Assembly: GCF_965228805.1 (NCBI RefSeq)
Contig: NZ_CBDDIE010000003.1
Coordinates: forward strand, 1,302,001 to 1,366,000
Length of the DNA: 64,000 nucleotides
Source of the DNA: JASBTN01 sp965228805
GTDB taxonomy: Bacteria; Pseudomonadota; Alphaproteobacteria; Rhodobacterales; Rhodobacteraceae
Direction: 5' to 3'
A program made the position numbers and the translations under genes. The notes under the pieces are model-generated. The model was not told the origin of the DNA, did no database searches, and worked only from the letters and a program-made list of their open reading frames with translations. Positions 8,615 through 17,638 of the stretch are shown here, one piece after another. Numbering within the stretch: position 1 is the first letter of the stretch; the number at the start of each line of letters is the position of its first letter.

Positions 8615-8902
8615 ATGGCAAAACCGATGACCAAAACCCAACTGGTGGCCGCTCTGGCCGAAGAAATGGGCGCTGACAAGAAGGCCGCTTCGGCCGCGCT
8701 GGACGGCATCGTGTCGATCATCACCAACGAAGTGTCGGGCGGCGGTGCCGTGACCCTTCCGGGTGTTGGCAAGATCTATTGCCGTGAGCGTCCGGCCCGC
8801 ATGGTGCGCAACCCTGCCACCGGCGAACAGATCCACAAGGACGCCGACAAGGTCGTGAAAATGACCATCGCCAAAGCGCTGAAGGACAGTGTGAACGGCT
8901 AA
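8615..8902 (+). CDS. HU family DNA-binding protein
   Basis: A 95-residue histone-like protein of the HU/IHF family, a nucleoid-structuring DNA-bending dimer. It opens with MTKTQLVAALAEEMGADKKAA, the conserved helix-turn-helix dimer region, and has TLPGVGKIYCRERPARMVRNP, the beta-arm with R-x-x-R-N-P in place of the more common G-R-N-P. An AACGAGGAG ribosome-binding site lies about ten bases upstream. It is monocistronic, with its own 161-base upstream region and a strong hairpin terminator directly after the stop. Confidence 0.93.
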   Translation: MAKPMTKTQLVAALAEEMGADKKAASAALDGIVSIITNEVSGGGAVTLPGVGKIYCRERPARMVRNPATGEQIHKDADKVVKMTIAKALKDSVNG

Positions 8903-8924
8903 GTCCGGATCAACGGAATTCGTC

Positions 8925-8952
8925 AAAGGGTCGCCTCCGGGCGGCCCTTTTT
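8925..8952 (+). terminator. Rho-independent terminator after the HU gene
   Basis: A GGGTCGCC / GGCGGCCC stem (one G-T wobble) with a short TCCG loop is followed by five T residues, 23 bases after the HU stop codon. Confidence 0.85.
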
Positions 8953-9079
8953 CGTTGCCCGCATGCGCGAGGCGAGCAAAAAATCTTATGCGCGAAGTCA
9001 GAAGAACTGCCATTGCCATTTGCCGGGAACTGGGAAAGTCTCGCACGACTTGGCGGCCCTTGTTCTCATGGAGTTTGGA

Positions 9080-9955
9080 ATGGACCTGCGCGCAATCTTC
9101 ATGGGGCTGGGTTTTGCCTTTCTCTGGAGCTCGGCCTTTACCTCGGCCAGGGTGATCGTCACCTACGCGCCACCGATGGGCTCGCTTGCGGTGCGCTTCC
9201 TGATTTCGGGCCTGATCGGCGTGGCGATCGCCAAGGCGCTGGGGCAGAACTGGCACCTGACCCGCAACCAGTGGCGTGCGGTGATCGTCTTCGGCCTGTG
9301 CCAGAACGCGCTCTACCTGGGCCTGAATTTCGTTGCGATGCAATGGGTCGAAGCCGGGCTGGCCTCGATCATTGCGTCGACCATGCCGCTGATGGTGGCC
9401 TTTGCCGGGTGGACCATATTTGGCGATCGGCTGAAACCGCAGGCGGCGATCGGACTGGCGCTGGGCATTGCCGGGGTCACGCTGATCATGGGCTCGCGCC
9501 TGTCGGGCGGGGTGGATGTGACCGGAGTTGTGCTCTGTTTCATTGCCGCCGCCGCGCTGACCATCGCCACCCTGTCGGTGCGAACGGCCAGTTCGGGCGG
9601 CAATCTGATGATGATTGTCGGGCTGCAGATGTTCGTGGGCGCCTTTGCGCTCGCCATCGCCTCTGCCGTGCTGGAAACGCCCACGGTGACCTGGAGCTGG
9701 CAGTTGGGCGTCGCCTTTACCTACACGGTGCTGGGGCCGGGTCTGCTGGCAACTTGGATCTGGTTTGCCCTGGTTACCCGCGTCGGCGCCGTGCGCGCGG
9801 CCACGTTCCATTTCCTCAACCCGTTCTTCGGCGTCGCCGTGGCCGCCGTCCTGCTGGGCGAAGCGCTGGGCTGGCTCGATGGGGTCGGCGTGGCAGTGAT
9901 CACTGTCGGCATTCTGTTGGTGCAACTGGCGAAACAAAACCCCACGCAGTCGTGA
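9080..9955 (+). CDS. EamA/DMT family transporter
   Basis: A 291-residue inner-membrane protein with about ten hydrophobic helices arranged as two EamA repeats (first half through LGIAGVTLIMGSRL, second half ending GVAVITVGILLVQLAK). The FAFLWSSAFTSARV start of helix 1 and FLNPFFGVAVAAVLLGEAL near the C-terminus are typical drug/metabolite transporters. The start at 9080 is preferred because a GGAG lies six bases ahead; an in-frame ATG at 9068 would add four residues. The substrate is unknown; relatives export amino acids or other metabolites. Confidence 0.88.
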   Translation: MDLRAIFMGLGFAFLWSSAFTSARVIVTYAPPMGSLAVRFLISGLIGVAIAKALGQNWHLTRNQWRAVIVFGLCQNALYLGLNFVAMQWVEAGLASIIASTMPLMVAFAGWTIFGDRLKPQAAIGLALGIAGVTLIMGSRLSGGVDVTGVVLCFIAAAALTIATLSVRTASSGGNLMMIVGLQMFVGAFALAIASAVLETPTVTWSWQLGVAFTYTVLGPGLLATWIWFALVTRVGAVRAATFHFLNPFFGVAVAAVLLGEALGWLDGVGVAVITVGILLVQLAKQNPTQS

Positions 9956-10011
9956 ACTGCTGCGCCTCCCTTGTGAGGTGACTTTCCCCGCTGCCCGAAT
10001 AGGGTAGCGCC

Positions 10012-10725
10012 ATGGAACTCGTCTTTGCCTATGCCGCAGGGCTTCTGACCCTGATCAACCCCTGCGTTCTGCCGGTGCTGCCCATCGTCCTGGCCACCGC
10101 CCTGAACGCAAGCCGGTTTGGCCCCCTGGCAGTGGCGACGGGGATGAGCCTGTCTTTCGTCACATTGGGCATGCTCGTCACCGTCGCCGGACGGTCCCTT
10201 GGCATTCACGAAGGCACCATTGCCAATGCGGGTGCGGTGCTGATGATCGGCTTCGGCCTGGTCCTGCTGGTCCCGCGCCTGTCCGAACGTTTTGCCACCG
10301 CCACAGCCGGTGTTTCGGCCCGCGCCGACGCCGGGCTGGAGGAGGTTGACCGCTCGTCCCTGATGGGCCAGTTCCTTGGCGGCGTGCTTCTGGGCGCGGT
10401 TTGGAGCCCCTGTATCGGCCCGACCCTGGGCAGCGCCATCGGATTGGCCTCGCAAGGCGAAAGCCTGGGCTGGGCCACCGCGATCATGGTGTTCTTTGCG
10501 CTGGGCGTGTCCTCCATCATCCTCGTGCTGGGCTATGGTGCCCGTGCCGCGATCCAGCGCCGTCAGGCCACCATGCGCATTATCGCCGCGAAGTCCCGCC
10601 CGATCTTGGGTGCGGTCTTTGTCGCTGTGGGTGTCGGCATCCTGCTGCGTGTCCATCACATGCTTGAGGCTTGGGCGGTCGCCAACCTGCCCGCCTGGCT
10701 GATTGATCTTTCCGTTTCCCTGTAA
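10012..10725 (+). CDS. CcdA-type cytochrome c biogenesis / thiol reductant transmembrane protein
   Basis: A 237-residue membrane protein with six predicted helices. It carries the two conserved half-site cysteines of the DsbD/CcdA family: TLINPCVLPVLPIVL in helix 1 and GAVWSPCIGPTLGSAIG in helix 4. These pass reducing equivalents from cytoplasmic thioredoxin across the membrane. The next gene, 12 bases downstream, is a periplasm-directed thioredoxin-like protein, an obvious redox partner. The role in cytochrome c maturation or another thiol pathway cannot be separated here. Confidence 0.9.
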   Translation: MELVFAYAAGLLTLINPCVLPVLPIVLATALNASRFGPLAVATGMSLSFVTLGMLVTVAGRSLGIHEGTIANAGAVLMIGFGLVLLVPRLSERFATATAGVSARADAGLEEVDRSSLMGQFLGGVLLGAVWSPCIGPTLGSAIGLASQGESLGWATAIMVFFALGVSSIILVLGYGARAAIQRRQATMRIIAAKSRPILGAVFVAVGVGILLRVHHMLEAWAVANLPAWLIDLSVSL

Positions 10726-10737
10726 GGAGTCCCCCTG

Positions 10738-11148
10738 ATGAAACGTCGTACCTTCCTGACCCTCGCCACCGGTGCCACCCTGGCCCCGCTTGCCGCCCGC
10801 GCCGCGGTGATGGACTACACCCCCGGTCTGGTTCAGCAGGCGCTGGACAATGGCGAAACCGTTTTTCTGGACTTCAAGGCAAGCTGGTGTTCGACCTGCG
10901 CCGCTCAGGAACGTGTGATCAACGCCCTGCGCGCCGAGGACCCGACCTATGACGGCGCGATCACTTTTATCAATGTCGATTGGGATGCCCACGGCAATGG
11001 CGCGCTGGCGCAAAGCCTCAATATCCCGCGCCGCTCGACGCTCGTTGTGCTGAAGGGCAACCAGGAGCTTGGCCGCATCGTCGCCGGTACCCGCAAGTCG
11101 GACATCAAGGCGTTGATGGATACGGCTCTGGCGGCGGCCACCGCCTGA
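10738..11148 (+). CDS. Exported thioredoxin-like protein
   Basis: A 136-residue protein. The N-terminus MKRRTFLTLATGATLAPLA followed by AARA is a signal peptide with a Tat-like R-R-x-F-L core. The mature part is a thioredoxin fold with DFKASWCSTCAAQERV (C-x-x-C active site, about residue 50) and a cis-Pro region near NIPRRSTLVVLKG. A TAAGGAG ribosome-binding site lies between the CcdA stop and this start. It should act in the periplasm as the acceptor of electrons from the CcdA-like protein in the same operon. A terminator follows. Confidence 0.9.
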   Translation: MKRRTFLTLATGATLAPLAARAAVMDYTPGLVQQALDNGETVFLDFKASWCSTCAAQERVINALRAEDPTYDGAITFINVDWDAHGNGALAQSLNIPRRSTLVVLKGNQELGRIVAGTRKSDIKALMDTALAAATA

Positions 11149-11173
11149 TCAGGTCCACGCAGCTGAATCAGAG

Positions 11174-11197
11174 AGGGGGCCACGCAGGCCCCCTTTT
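11174..11197 (+). terminator. Rho-independent terminator after the thioredoxin-like gene
   Basis: An AGGGGGCC / GGCCCCCT perfect stem with an ACGCA loop is followed by a T run. It also lies just beyond the 3' end of aroC, which converges on it from the other strand. Confidence 0.85.
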
Positions 11198-11221
11198 ACT
11201 TGCGTCGGTCCGGGAAGGCCT

Positions 11222-12325
11222 CTAGCCAATCTTGCCGCGATCTCCACCGGTCTGGGCGCGGTCCATCAGCAGGTGGTCCAGAACGACACAGGCGGCCATG
11301 GCTTCGCCCACGGGCACGGCACGGATGCCCACACAGGGGTCGTGGCGGCCTTTGGTGACAACCTCGATGGGCTCGCCCGCCTTGGTGATCGACTTGCGGG
11401 GCGTCAGGATCGAGCTTGTGGGTTTCACCGCAAACCGCACGACAATATCCTGCCCGGTCGAAATCCCGCCCAGGATGCCGCCTGCATGGTTCGAGCTGTA
11501 TTCGGGCCCGTTTTCCCCCATGAAGATCTCATCCGCATTTGTGGTGCCGCGCAGGGCGGCGGCGGCCATGCCCTCGCCGATCTCGACGCCCTTCACGGCG
11601 TTGATCGACATCATCGCGGCGGCCAGATCAGTGTCGAGCTTCGCATAGACCGGCGCGCCCAGGCCTGCGGGTGCACCGCGCACGACGACCTCAATCGCGG
11701 CGCCAACCGAGTCGTTCTCATCCGTGCGGATCTTTTGCAGATAGGCTTCCCAGTCCTTCGCGGCGGAAGCATCGGGCAGCCAGAACGGGTTCGTGTCAAT
11801 CGCATCCCAGTCGAACTTGGACCGGTCCAGGTGCAGCTCGCCCATCTGGGTCATATAACCCTTGACCTCAAGCCCCGGCACCAGCGCCTTCAGCACCTCG
11901 CGCGCCACCCCCCCGGCGGCCACACGCGCAGCGGTTTCACGGGCGGATGAGCGTCCACCCCCACGTGGATCGCGGATGCCGTATTTCTGCCAATAGGTGA
12001 TATCGGCATGTCCAGGGCGGAAGGTCTTTTCGATCTCGCCATAGTCCTTCGACCGCTGATCGGTGTTCTCGATCATCAGTTGGATCGGCGTGCCGGTGGT
12101 CTTGCCCTCATACACGCCGGACAGGATGCGCACCTCGTCCGCCTCGTTGCGCTGGGTCATGTTCTTGTCCTGACCCGGGCGGCGCTTGTCCAGCCAGACC
12201 TGGAGCATCTCGGGTTCCAGCGCCACGCCCGGCGGGCAGCCATCCACTGTTGCCCCCAGAGCAGGCCCGTGGCTTTCGCCCCAGGTGGTGACGCGGAAGA
12301 GGTGTCCAAAGCTGTTCATCGACAT
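11222..12325 (-). CDS. aroC: Chorismate synthase
   Basis: A 367-residue enzyme that converts 5-enolpyruvylshikimate 3-phosphate to chorismate using reduced FMN, the last step of the shikimate pathway. All family signatures are present: FRVTTWGESHGPALGATVDG at the N-terminus, RRPGQDKNMTQRNEADEV, FRPGHADITYWQKYG, RDPRGGGRSSARETAARVAAG and a C-terminal GRHDPCVGIRAVPVGEAM. Length is standard. It is convergent with the CcdA/thioredoxin pair and precedes no gene closely, so it is probably a single transcription unit. Confidence 0.98.
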   Translation of the reverse strand: MSMNSFGHLFRVTTWGESHGPALGATVDGCPPGVALEPEMLQVWLDKRRPGQDKNMTQRNEADEVRILSGVYEGKTTGTPIQLMIENTDQRSKDYGEIEKTFRPGHADITYWQKYGIRDPRGGGRSSARETAARVAAGGVAREVLKALVPGLEVKGYMTQMGELHLDRSKFDWDAIDTNPFWLPDASAAKDWEAYLQKIRTDENDSVGAAIEVVVRGAPAGLGAPVYAKLDTDLAAAMMSINAVKGVEIGEGMAAAALRGTTNADEIFMGENGPEYSSNHAGGILGGISTGQDIVVRFAVKPTSSILTPRKSITKAGEPIEVVTKGRHDPCVGIRAVPVGEAMAACVVLDHLLMDRAQTGGDRGKIG

Positions 12326-12378
12326 GGGCGTGCTCCTTGTTCGCCAGCGTGATAGCGGCTTGGCGCGCCGTTGAAAAG

Positions 12379-13332
12379 TCAGCTTGGGCGGCGGTGTTTC
12401 GGTTTCGGGCTGGGACCGGCGTCATAACGCGGGTTCGGGTTGCGCAGGACCGGGTTGCGGTTGGACACTGCGGGCCGGGCTTCGCGCCAGACGATGAAGA
12501 TGCCCGAGGCAATGATGATCCCCGCGCCGACAGCCACCCACATGTCCGGACGTTCGGAAAAGAACAGCGCGCCGAAGAGCGCGGCCCAGATGATCTGCGA
12601 ATACTGCGTGGGCGCAACCACGGCGGCAGGGGCCGCGCGATAGGCCATGATGATCCCGCCTTGTGCGATGACCGACAAAAGCCCGACCGAGGCTGCCATG
12701 CCAAGATCCGGCAGGTCCATCGGTTTGTAGACAAAGGGCAACATCACCCCCATCGCCAGGATCGCCGCCAGCATCGGGTAAAGGATCATGACGGCCGAGC
12801 GTTCCTCGCCCCCGATCTTGCGCACGATGATGGAACCGAAGCTCGACGCCACCGCCGCCGTCAATGCGCATAGGTGGCCGAAGCTGATTTGCGTCACCCC
12901 GGGCCGCAGGACAACGATCACGCCAACAAGCCCGACGATTACCGCCCCCCAGCGTTGTAGGCGCACTTTTTCCCCCAGCAGCAGCGCCGATAGCGCGGTG
13001 ATCAGCAAAGGCGTGGCGAACAGCAGCGCATAGGTCTCGGCCAGCGGCAGTACGGTAAAGGCATAGAAGGCCGAGGCCATCGCCAGCACCGTCATCGCCG
13101 CGCGTCCCAGGATCAGCCAGGGATGGTGCGGGCGGAAATTGTCCACCTGCCGGTCCGCCAGCATTACCACTGCCATGGGCACGAAGGCAAAGAGCATCGC
13201 GAAGAAGATGATCTGGAACACCGCGTACTCCATGCCCAAGGCCTTGATGATCGCATCATGCGTGGCGAAAAGCGCGAAAGCACCAAAGGCGGCGCCCAGG
13301 CCCTTGAGGGGCGATTGGGAGGTCTCGGACAT
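12379..13332 (-). CDS. EamA/DMT family transporter
   Basis: A 317-residue inner-membrane protein with ten predicted helices in two EamA repeats. Characteristic pieces are FALFATHDAIIKALG in helix 1, LPLAETYALLFATPLLITALSALLLGEKV at the end of the first repeat (key residues PLAE and GEKV), and PTQYSQIIWAALFGALFFSE in the second. A 35-residue basic, Pro-rich tail ends the protein. Only about 20% identity to the other EamA protein of the window is apparent by eye, so they are not recent duplicates. It lies 53 bases upstream of aroC on the same strand. Its substrate is unknown. Confidence 0.88.
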   Translation of the reverse strand: MSETSQSPLKGLGAAFGAFALFATHDAIIKALGMEYAVFQIIFFAMLFAFVPMAVVMLADRQVDNFRPHHPWLILGRAAMTVLAMASAFYAFTVLPLAETYALLFATPLLITALSALLLGEKVRLQRWGAVIVGLVGVIVVLRPGVTQISFGHLCALTAAVASSFGSIIVRKIGGEERSAVMILYPMLAAILAMGVMLPFVYKPMDLPDLGMAASVGLLSVIAQGGIIMAYRAAPAAVVAPTQYSQIIWAALFGALFFSERPDMWVAVGAGIIIASGIFIVWREARPAVSNRNPVLRNPNPRYDAGPSPKPKHRRPS

Positions 13333-13436
13333 GGGTCTGTTCCGGCGTTTTGGGGTTGTTACCGCTCACATTGCGCCAAACGCGACCGACGTCAAGGGGC
13401 TTGCCTTTGAGGGCGCAAAGGTTCACAGAGAACGAA

Positions 13437-13523
13437 CCTCGGGGTGCCTGGGATTTCCCGGCTGAGATGCGCAATCGCGAACCCGTAGAACCTGAACCGG
13501 TTAAGACCGGCGGAGGGAAGGTG
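13437..13523 (+). promoter_or_regulatory. TPP riboswitch (THI element)
   Basis: The conserved core of the thiamine pyrophosphate riboswitch is present in order: GGGGTGCC at 13440, GGCTGAGATG at 13460, then ACCCGTAGAACCTGAACCGG and a closing GGCGGAGGGAAGG. CTGAGA binds the pyrimidine end and the ACCTGAA region the second arm. The element ends about 40 bases before the thiB start, so when TPP binds it probably sequesters the ribosome-binding site or terminates transcription of thiBPQ. Confidence 0.96.
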
Positions 13524-13562
13524 ATCCTCACCCGAACACCGTCCGGCGAAATGGAGGATGAG

Positions 13563-14540
13563 ATGAAGACCCTTCCCGTTATCGCAGGCGCCCTGATGGC
13601 GACGGCCGCGCAGGCCGACACCCTGACCGTCTACACCTATGACAGCTTTACCTCGGAATGGGGCCCGGGCCCGGCGGTCGAGGCCGCGTTCGAGGCCGAA
13701 TGCGGCTGCGACCTGGAGTTCGTGGCCGTTGGTGACGGCGCTGAGCTGCTTTCGCGCCTGAAGCTTGAAGGCGCGCGCACCAATGCTGACGTGGTGCTGG
13801 GCATCGACACCAACCTGACGGCGGCGGCCGAGGCCACGGGTCTGTTCGCGGCCCATGGCGTGACTGGCGACTGGGCCTTGCCGGTCGAGTGGACCGACCC
13901 GACCTTCGTGCCCTACGATTGGGGCTATTTCGCCTTCGTCTACGACAACACCAAGGTCACTAACCCGCCCAAATCCTTCGCCGAACTGGCCGACAGCGAG
14001 TTGTCCATCGTGATCCAGGATCCGCGCAGCTCGACCCCCGGTCTGGGCCTGCTGCTGTGGGTGAAATCGGTCTATGGCGACCAGGCGGGCGAGGCTTGGG
14101 CTTCGCTGAACGACCAGGTCGTGACCGTCACCAAGGGTTGGTCCGAGGCCTATGGCATGTTCCTGGAGGGCGAGGCCGACATGGTGCTCTCCTACACCAC
14201 CTCGCCGGCCTATCACCTGATTGCCGAGGAAGACGGTTCGAAATCCGCTGCGGCCTTTTCGGACGGCCACTACATGCAGATCGAAGTAGCGGGCAAGATT
14301 GCCTCGACGGATGTGCCCGAGCTGGCCGATCAGTTCCTGGCTTTCGTGGGCTCGGACGCGTTCCAGTCGATCATCCCGACCACCAACTGGATGTATCCGG
14401 CAGTGACCCCGGTGGGTGGCCTGCCGGAGGGTTTTTCGACCCTGATCCAGCCGGAAAAGGCTCTGATTGTACCGGCCGCCGATGCGAATGCGGTGCGTGA
14501 CGCGGCGCTGGCCGAATGGCTGGCGGCTTCGGCCAAATGA
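13563..14540 (+). CDS. thiB: Thiamine ABC transporter, periplasmic binding protein
   Basis: A 325-residue secreted binding protein. A signal peptide (MKTLPVIAGALMATAAQA) is followed by DTLTVYTYDSFTSEWGPGP, the start typical of ThiB. Further on are LGIDTNLTAAAEATGLFA, VPYDWGYFAFVYD and PTTNWMYPAVTP. It captures thiamine or TPP in the periplasm. The start at 13563 is chosen because GGAGG lies five bases ahead; an in-frame ATG at 13551 is part of that site. The gene is directly downstream of the TPP riboswitch and overlaps thiP by four bases (ATGA). Confidence 0.96.
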   Translation: MKTLPVIAGALMATAAQADTLTVYTYDSFTSEWGPGPAVEAAFEAECGCDLEFVAVGDGAELLSRLKLEGARTNADVVLGIDTNLTAAAEATGLFAAHGVTGDWALPVEWTDPTFVPYDWGYFAFVYDNTKVTNPPKSFAELADSELSIVIQDPRSSTPGLGLLLWVKSVYGDQAGEAWASLNDQVVTVTKGWSEAYGMFLEGEADMVLSYTTSPAYHLIAEEDGSKSAAAFSDGHYMQIEVAGKIASTDVPELADQFLAFVGSDAFQSIIPTTNWMYPAVTPVGGLPEGFSTLIQPEKALIVPAADANAVRDAALAEWLAASAK

Positions 14541-16075
14541 CACGCACCACCACCCTTGGCGCCCTCGCGCTGGGGGTGGTGGTCTGCCTGACGCTGGGCA
14601 CGCTGGTGGCGGTTGCCTGGCGGGCAGAAGGGGCGGGCGGGTTTGGCCCCGCCGACTGGGCCGCGATCCGTTTCACCCTGTGGCAGGCGGTGCTGTCAGC
14701 CGCGCTGTCGGTCGCCCTGGCGGCGCCCGTAGCCCGCGCGCTTGCGCGTCGCAGCTTCCCCGGGCGGGGCATCCTGATCACCCTTCTGGGTGCGCCCTTC
14801 ATCCTTCCAGTGATCGTGGCCGTCCTGGGCCTGCTGGCGGTTTTCGGACGGGCGGGCATCCTGTCCCAGATCTTGATTTGGGCTGGATTAGAGCCTGTTT
14901 CCATCTATGGCTGGCACGGCGTCATCATCGCCCATGTCTTCTTCAACCTGCCGCTGGCGACGCGGCTGATCCTGCAAGGCTGGCTGGCGATCCCCGCCGA
15001 ACGCTTCCGCCTCGCCGCGTCCTTGGGCTTTACCCCCGCCGACACCTTCCGCGTGCTCGAACGCCCGATGCTGCGCGAGGTGGTGCCCGGCGCACTGCTA
15101 GTGATCTTCCTCATCTGCCTGACCTCCTTCGCCGTGGCTCTGGCCCTGGGCGGTGGCCCGCGCGCCACGACAGTGGAGCTCGCCATCTACCAGGCCTTCC
15201 GCTTCGACTTCGACCTTGGCAAGGCCGCTCTGCTGGCGCTGGTGCAATTCGCCATGAGCGCAGGCGCGGCCCTGATCGCCTTTCGTGTTGCCATCCCTGG
15301 CGGCATGGGCAGCGGGCTGGACCGCGCCGTGACGCGCTGGGATGGGGGCGGTTGGCTGGTGGTGCAAGATGGAGCCTGCATCGCCCTGGCTGCGTTGTTT
15401 CTGGTACTGCCTCTGTCGATGATCGTCGCGCGGGGCGTGCCGGAGCTTTTGTCGCTGCCTTCTGCGGTGATTGAGGCCGCGGGCCTGTCGATCATCGTCT
15501 CGCTTTCCTCCGCGCTCCTATGCCTGACTCTCGCCCTGCCGATTGCTGCCCTCGCCGTGAAGCGCGGATCGGCCCTGATCGAGGGCGTGGGCTATTTGAC
15601 GATTGCCGCCTCGCCGCTGGTGATCGGCACCGGGCTCTTCGTCATTGTCTTCCCGATCATGGACCCTTTCGCCCTGGCACTGCCGGTCACCGCGCTGGTG
15701 AATGCGGCCATGGCGCTGCCCTTTGCCTTGCGTTCCCTGACCCCCGCCTTGGCCGGGATAGAGACGAATTTCGGGCCCCTGGCCGATCAGATGGGCCTGA
15801 CCGGCTGGGCGCGGCTCAGGCGGCTGTGGTTGCCACGCCTGCGCCGTCCGCTGGGCTTTGCAGGCGGGCTGGCCGCCGCGCTGAGCATGGGGGACCTGGG
15901 CGTCATCACCATGTTCGCCGACCCGCAGACCGCGACGCTGCCCTTGCAGATGTATCGCCTGATGGGGGCCTACCGCATGGATGATGCGGCGGCGGCGGGG
16001 CTGTTGCTGCTGGCGCTGTCATTGGCGATTTTCTGGATCTTCGACCGAGGAGGACGCGTGGATGCTGACGCTTGA
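14537..16075 (+). CDS. thiP: Thiamine ABC transporter, permease
   Basis: A 512-residue permease made of two fused ABC inner-membrane domains, as in ThiP. EAA-loop motifs are ERFRLAASLGFTPADTFRVL in the first half and ADQMGLTGWARLRRLWLP in the second; about twelve hydrophobic helices are visible. It forms the channel for thiamine/TPP with ThiQ. The start overlaps the thiB stop (ATGA), and the 3' end overlaps the thiQ start by 14 bases, so all three are translationally coupled. Confidence 0.95.
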   Translation: MTRTTTLGALALGVVVCLTLGTLVAVAWRAEGAGGFGPADWAAIRFTLWQAVLSAALSVALAAPVARALARRSFPGRGILITLLGAPFILPVIVAVLGLLAVFGRAGILSQILIWAGLEPVSIYGWHGVIIAHVFFNLPLATRLILQGWLAIPAERFRLAASLGFTPADTFRVLERPMLREVVPGALLVIFLICLTSFAVALALGGGPRATTVELAIYQAFRFDFDLGKAALLALVQFAMSAGAALIAFRVAIPGGMGSGLDRAVTRWDGGGWLVVQDGACIALAALFLVLPLSMIVARGVPELLSLPSAVIEAAGLSIIVSLSSALLCLTLALPIAALAVKRGSALIEGVGYLTIAASPLVIGTGLFVIVFPIMDPFALALPVTALVNAAMALPFALRSLTPALAGIETNFGPLADQMGLTGWARLRRLWLPRLRRPLGFAGGLAAALSMGDLGVITMFADPQTATLPLQMYRLMGAYRMDDAAAAGLLLLALSLAIFWIFDRGGRVDADA

Positions 16076-16754
16076 GAACATGCGCGTCGAGATGGAGGGG
16101 TTTGCCCTTTCTGCCGATCTGACCGTGCCCACCGGTGCGCGGGTTGCCGTGCTGGGTCCGTCCGGGGCTGGCAAATCCACGCTGTTGGGCGCGATCGCCG
16201 GATTTCAGCTGGTGCAGGGCCGGGTGCTGTGGGATGGCGCGCCCATGCCGACCACCCCCGCGAAACGGCCGATCAGCATGGTGTTTCAGGACAACAACCT
16301 GTTTCCGCACCTCAGCGCCTTCGACAATGTTGCACTCGGGCTCAACCCATCTCTGCGGCTGTCCACGGAGGACCGCAAGCGGGTCGATGGGGCGTTGGAG
16401 CGCGTCGGTTTGAACGGGTACGGCGCGCGCAAGCCAGGCCGCCTTTCTGGTGGTCAGGTGGCTCGTGTGGCGCTGGCCCGGGTTCTGCTGCGCGACCGGC
16501 CGGTGCTGTTGCTCGACGAACCCTTCGGTGCGCTGGGACCGGCCCTGAAGGCCGAGATGCTGTCGCTGGTGGCAGAGCTGTTGAATGAGACCGGCGCGAC
16601 GCTGATGATGGTCAGCCACGAGCCCGAGGACGCCCGCCTGATCGCCGATCACGTGGTGCTGGTCGCCGAAGGGCGCGCCCATGTGCCGGTGCCGACGGAT
16701 CAGATCTTTGCCAACCCGCCCGAGGCGCTGCGCGACTATCTGGGCCGAGATTAA
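16062..16754 (+). CDS. thiQ: Thiamine ABC transporter, ATP-binding protein
   Basis: A 230-residue ABC ATPase powering thiamine uptake. Walker A is GPSGAGKST at residues 32-40, the Q-loop is VFQDNNLFPHLSAFDNV, the signature is GRLSGGQVARVALAR, Walker B is PVLLLDEPFGALGP, and the switch His is in MMVSHEPEDA. NNLFPHL after the Q-loop is characteristic of ThiQ. It is the last gene of the riboswitch-controlled operon, followed by a hairpin terminator. Confidence 0.95.
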   Translation: MLTLENMRVEMEGFALSADLTVPTGARVAVLGPSGAGKSTLLGAIAGFQLVQGRVLWDGAPMPTTPAKRPISMVFQDNNLFPHLSAFDNVALGLNPSLRLSTEDRKRVDGALERVGLNGYGARKPGRLSGGQVARVALARVLLRDRPVLLLDEPFGALGPALKAEMLSLVAELLNETGATLMMVSHEPEDARLIADHVVLVAEGRAHVPVPTDQIFANPPEALRDYLGRD

Positions 16755-16771
16755 CGGCAATCGGCAAAAGA

Positions 16772-16797
16772 AAAGGGCGCCCCGTGGGACGCCCTTT
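16772..16797. terminator. Bidirectional terminator between thiQ and petC
   Basis: A perfect AAAGGGCG / CGCCCTTT stem, extended by CCC/GGG in the loop, has A-rich and T-rich sides, so it can serve both converging operons. Confidence 0.85.
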
Positions 16798-16817
16798 CGT
16801 GTCTCATGTGACGCGGA

Positions 16818-17624
16818 TCACAGGTCCAGCTTCTTGCCCTTGTGCGGCGCCCAGAGCTTCTTGTTCGTCAGGTAGAGCAGAACAGTCAGCAGGGTCAGCA
16901 GCATGACGGCGACGAAACCGGCCTGCTGGCGGGCCATCATCTTGGGCTCGGCGGCCCACATCAGGAAGGCCGCGACGTCGACCGCCTCGTGGTGCAGGTC
17001 GTTGGCATGGCCGTCATCGAACTCGACATCCTCGCCATAGAGCGGCGGGGCCATGGCGGTCCAGCCACCCGGGAAGGCGGTGTTTCCATAAAGGATATTG
17101 CCCGCGACTTCCGTCTCTTCTCCGGTATACCCGGCCAGGAAGGCGGCGATATATTCCGCACCACCGATTCCGCGCACCAGCTGGTTCAGGCCGGTGCCTG
17201 CCGGGCCGGAGAACCCTGCGCGTGCCTTCGCCATCAGGCTGAGGTCCGGGGCGCCGGCCGAAGTGTTCGCCGGGAAGTGATCCACCGGCTTGGCCGGGCG
17301 GAAGTCACCTTCGCCATCTTCCAGCGACGGATCCCAGATCTCGAAGTTCTCGGCCGCAAATGCGCGCACCTGGTCTTCGGTGAACCCGACACCGCCTTCA
17401 TCGGCCAGCGTGCGCAGAGGCACGAACTTCAGGCCGTGGCAGGAGGCACAGATCTCCGTATAGACCTTCAGCCCGCGTTGCAGCTGGTTCTGGTCATAGG
17501 TGCCGAAGGGCCCTTCGAACGAGAACTGCTCGTCGTGGATTTCCCCGCCGCCACCGGCGGCGAGTGCGCCACCGGCAGTCAGGGTCAGAGCCGTAAGGGC
17601 GGTTGCTGTGAGTTTCTTGATCAT
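16818..17624 (-). CDS. petC: Cytochrome c1 of the cytochrome bc1 complex
   Basis: A 268-residue haem protein of respiratory complex III. A signal peptide (MIKKLTATALTALTLTAGGA) precedes EICASCHGLKFVPL with the CxxCH haem site near residue 55. Further family blocks are NGGAPPDLSLM-like SAGAPDLSLMAKAR, YIAAFLAGYTG, and the axial Met region GWTAMAPPLYG. A C-terminal helix (GFVAVMLLTLLTVLLYLTNK) anchors it in the inner membrane. It passes electrons from the Rieske protein to cytochrome c. It is the last gene of petABC. Confidence 0.97.
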   Translation of the reverse strand: MIKKLTATALTALTLTAGGALAAGGGGEIHDEQFSFEGPFGTYDQNQLQRGLKVYTEICASCHGLKFVPLRTLADEGGVGFTEDQVRAFAAENFEIWDPSLEDGEGDFRPAKPVDHFPANTSAGAPDLSLMAKARAGFSGPAGTGLNQLVRGIGGAEYIAAFLAGYTGEETEVAGNILYGNTAFPGGWTAMAPPLYGEDVEFDDGHANDLHHEAVDVAAFLMWAAEPKMMARQQAGFVAVMLLTLLTVLLYLTNKKLWAPHKGKKLDL

Positions 17625-17638
17625 GTTGCTAGATCCTC

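Noticed and set aside
8486..11013. Two long minus-strand frames over HU, the EamA gene and the CcdA/thioredoxin pair
   Set aside because: Their translations are low-complexity, rich in Gln, His, Arg and Gly, and lie antisense to well-supported genes.
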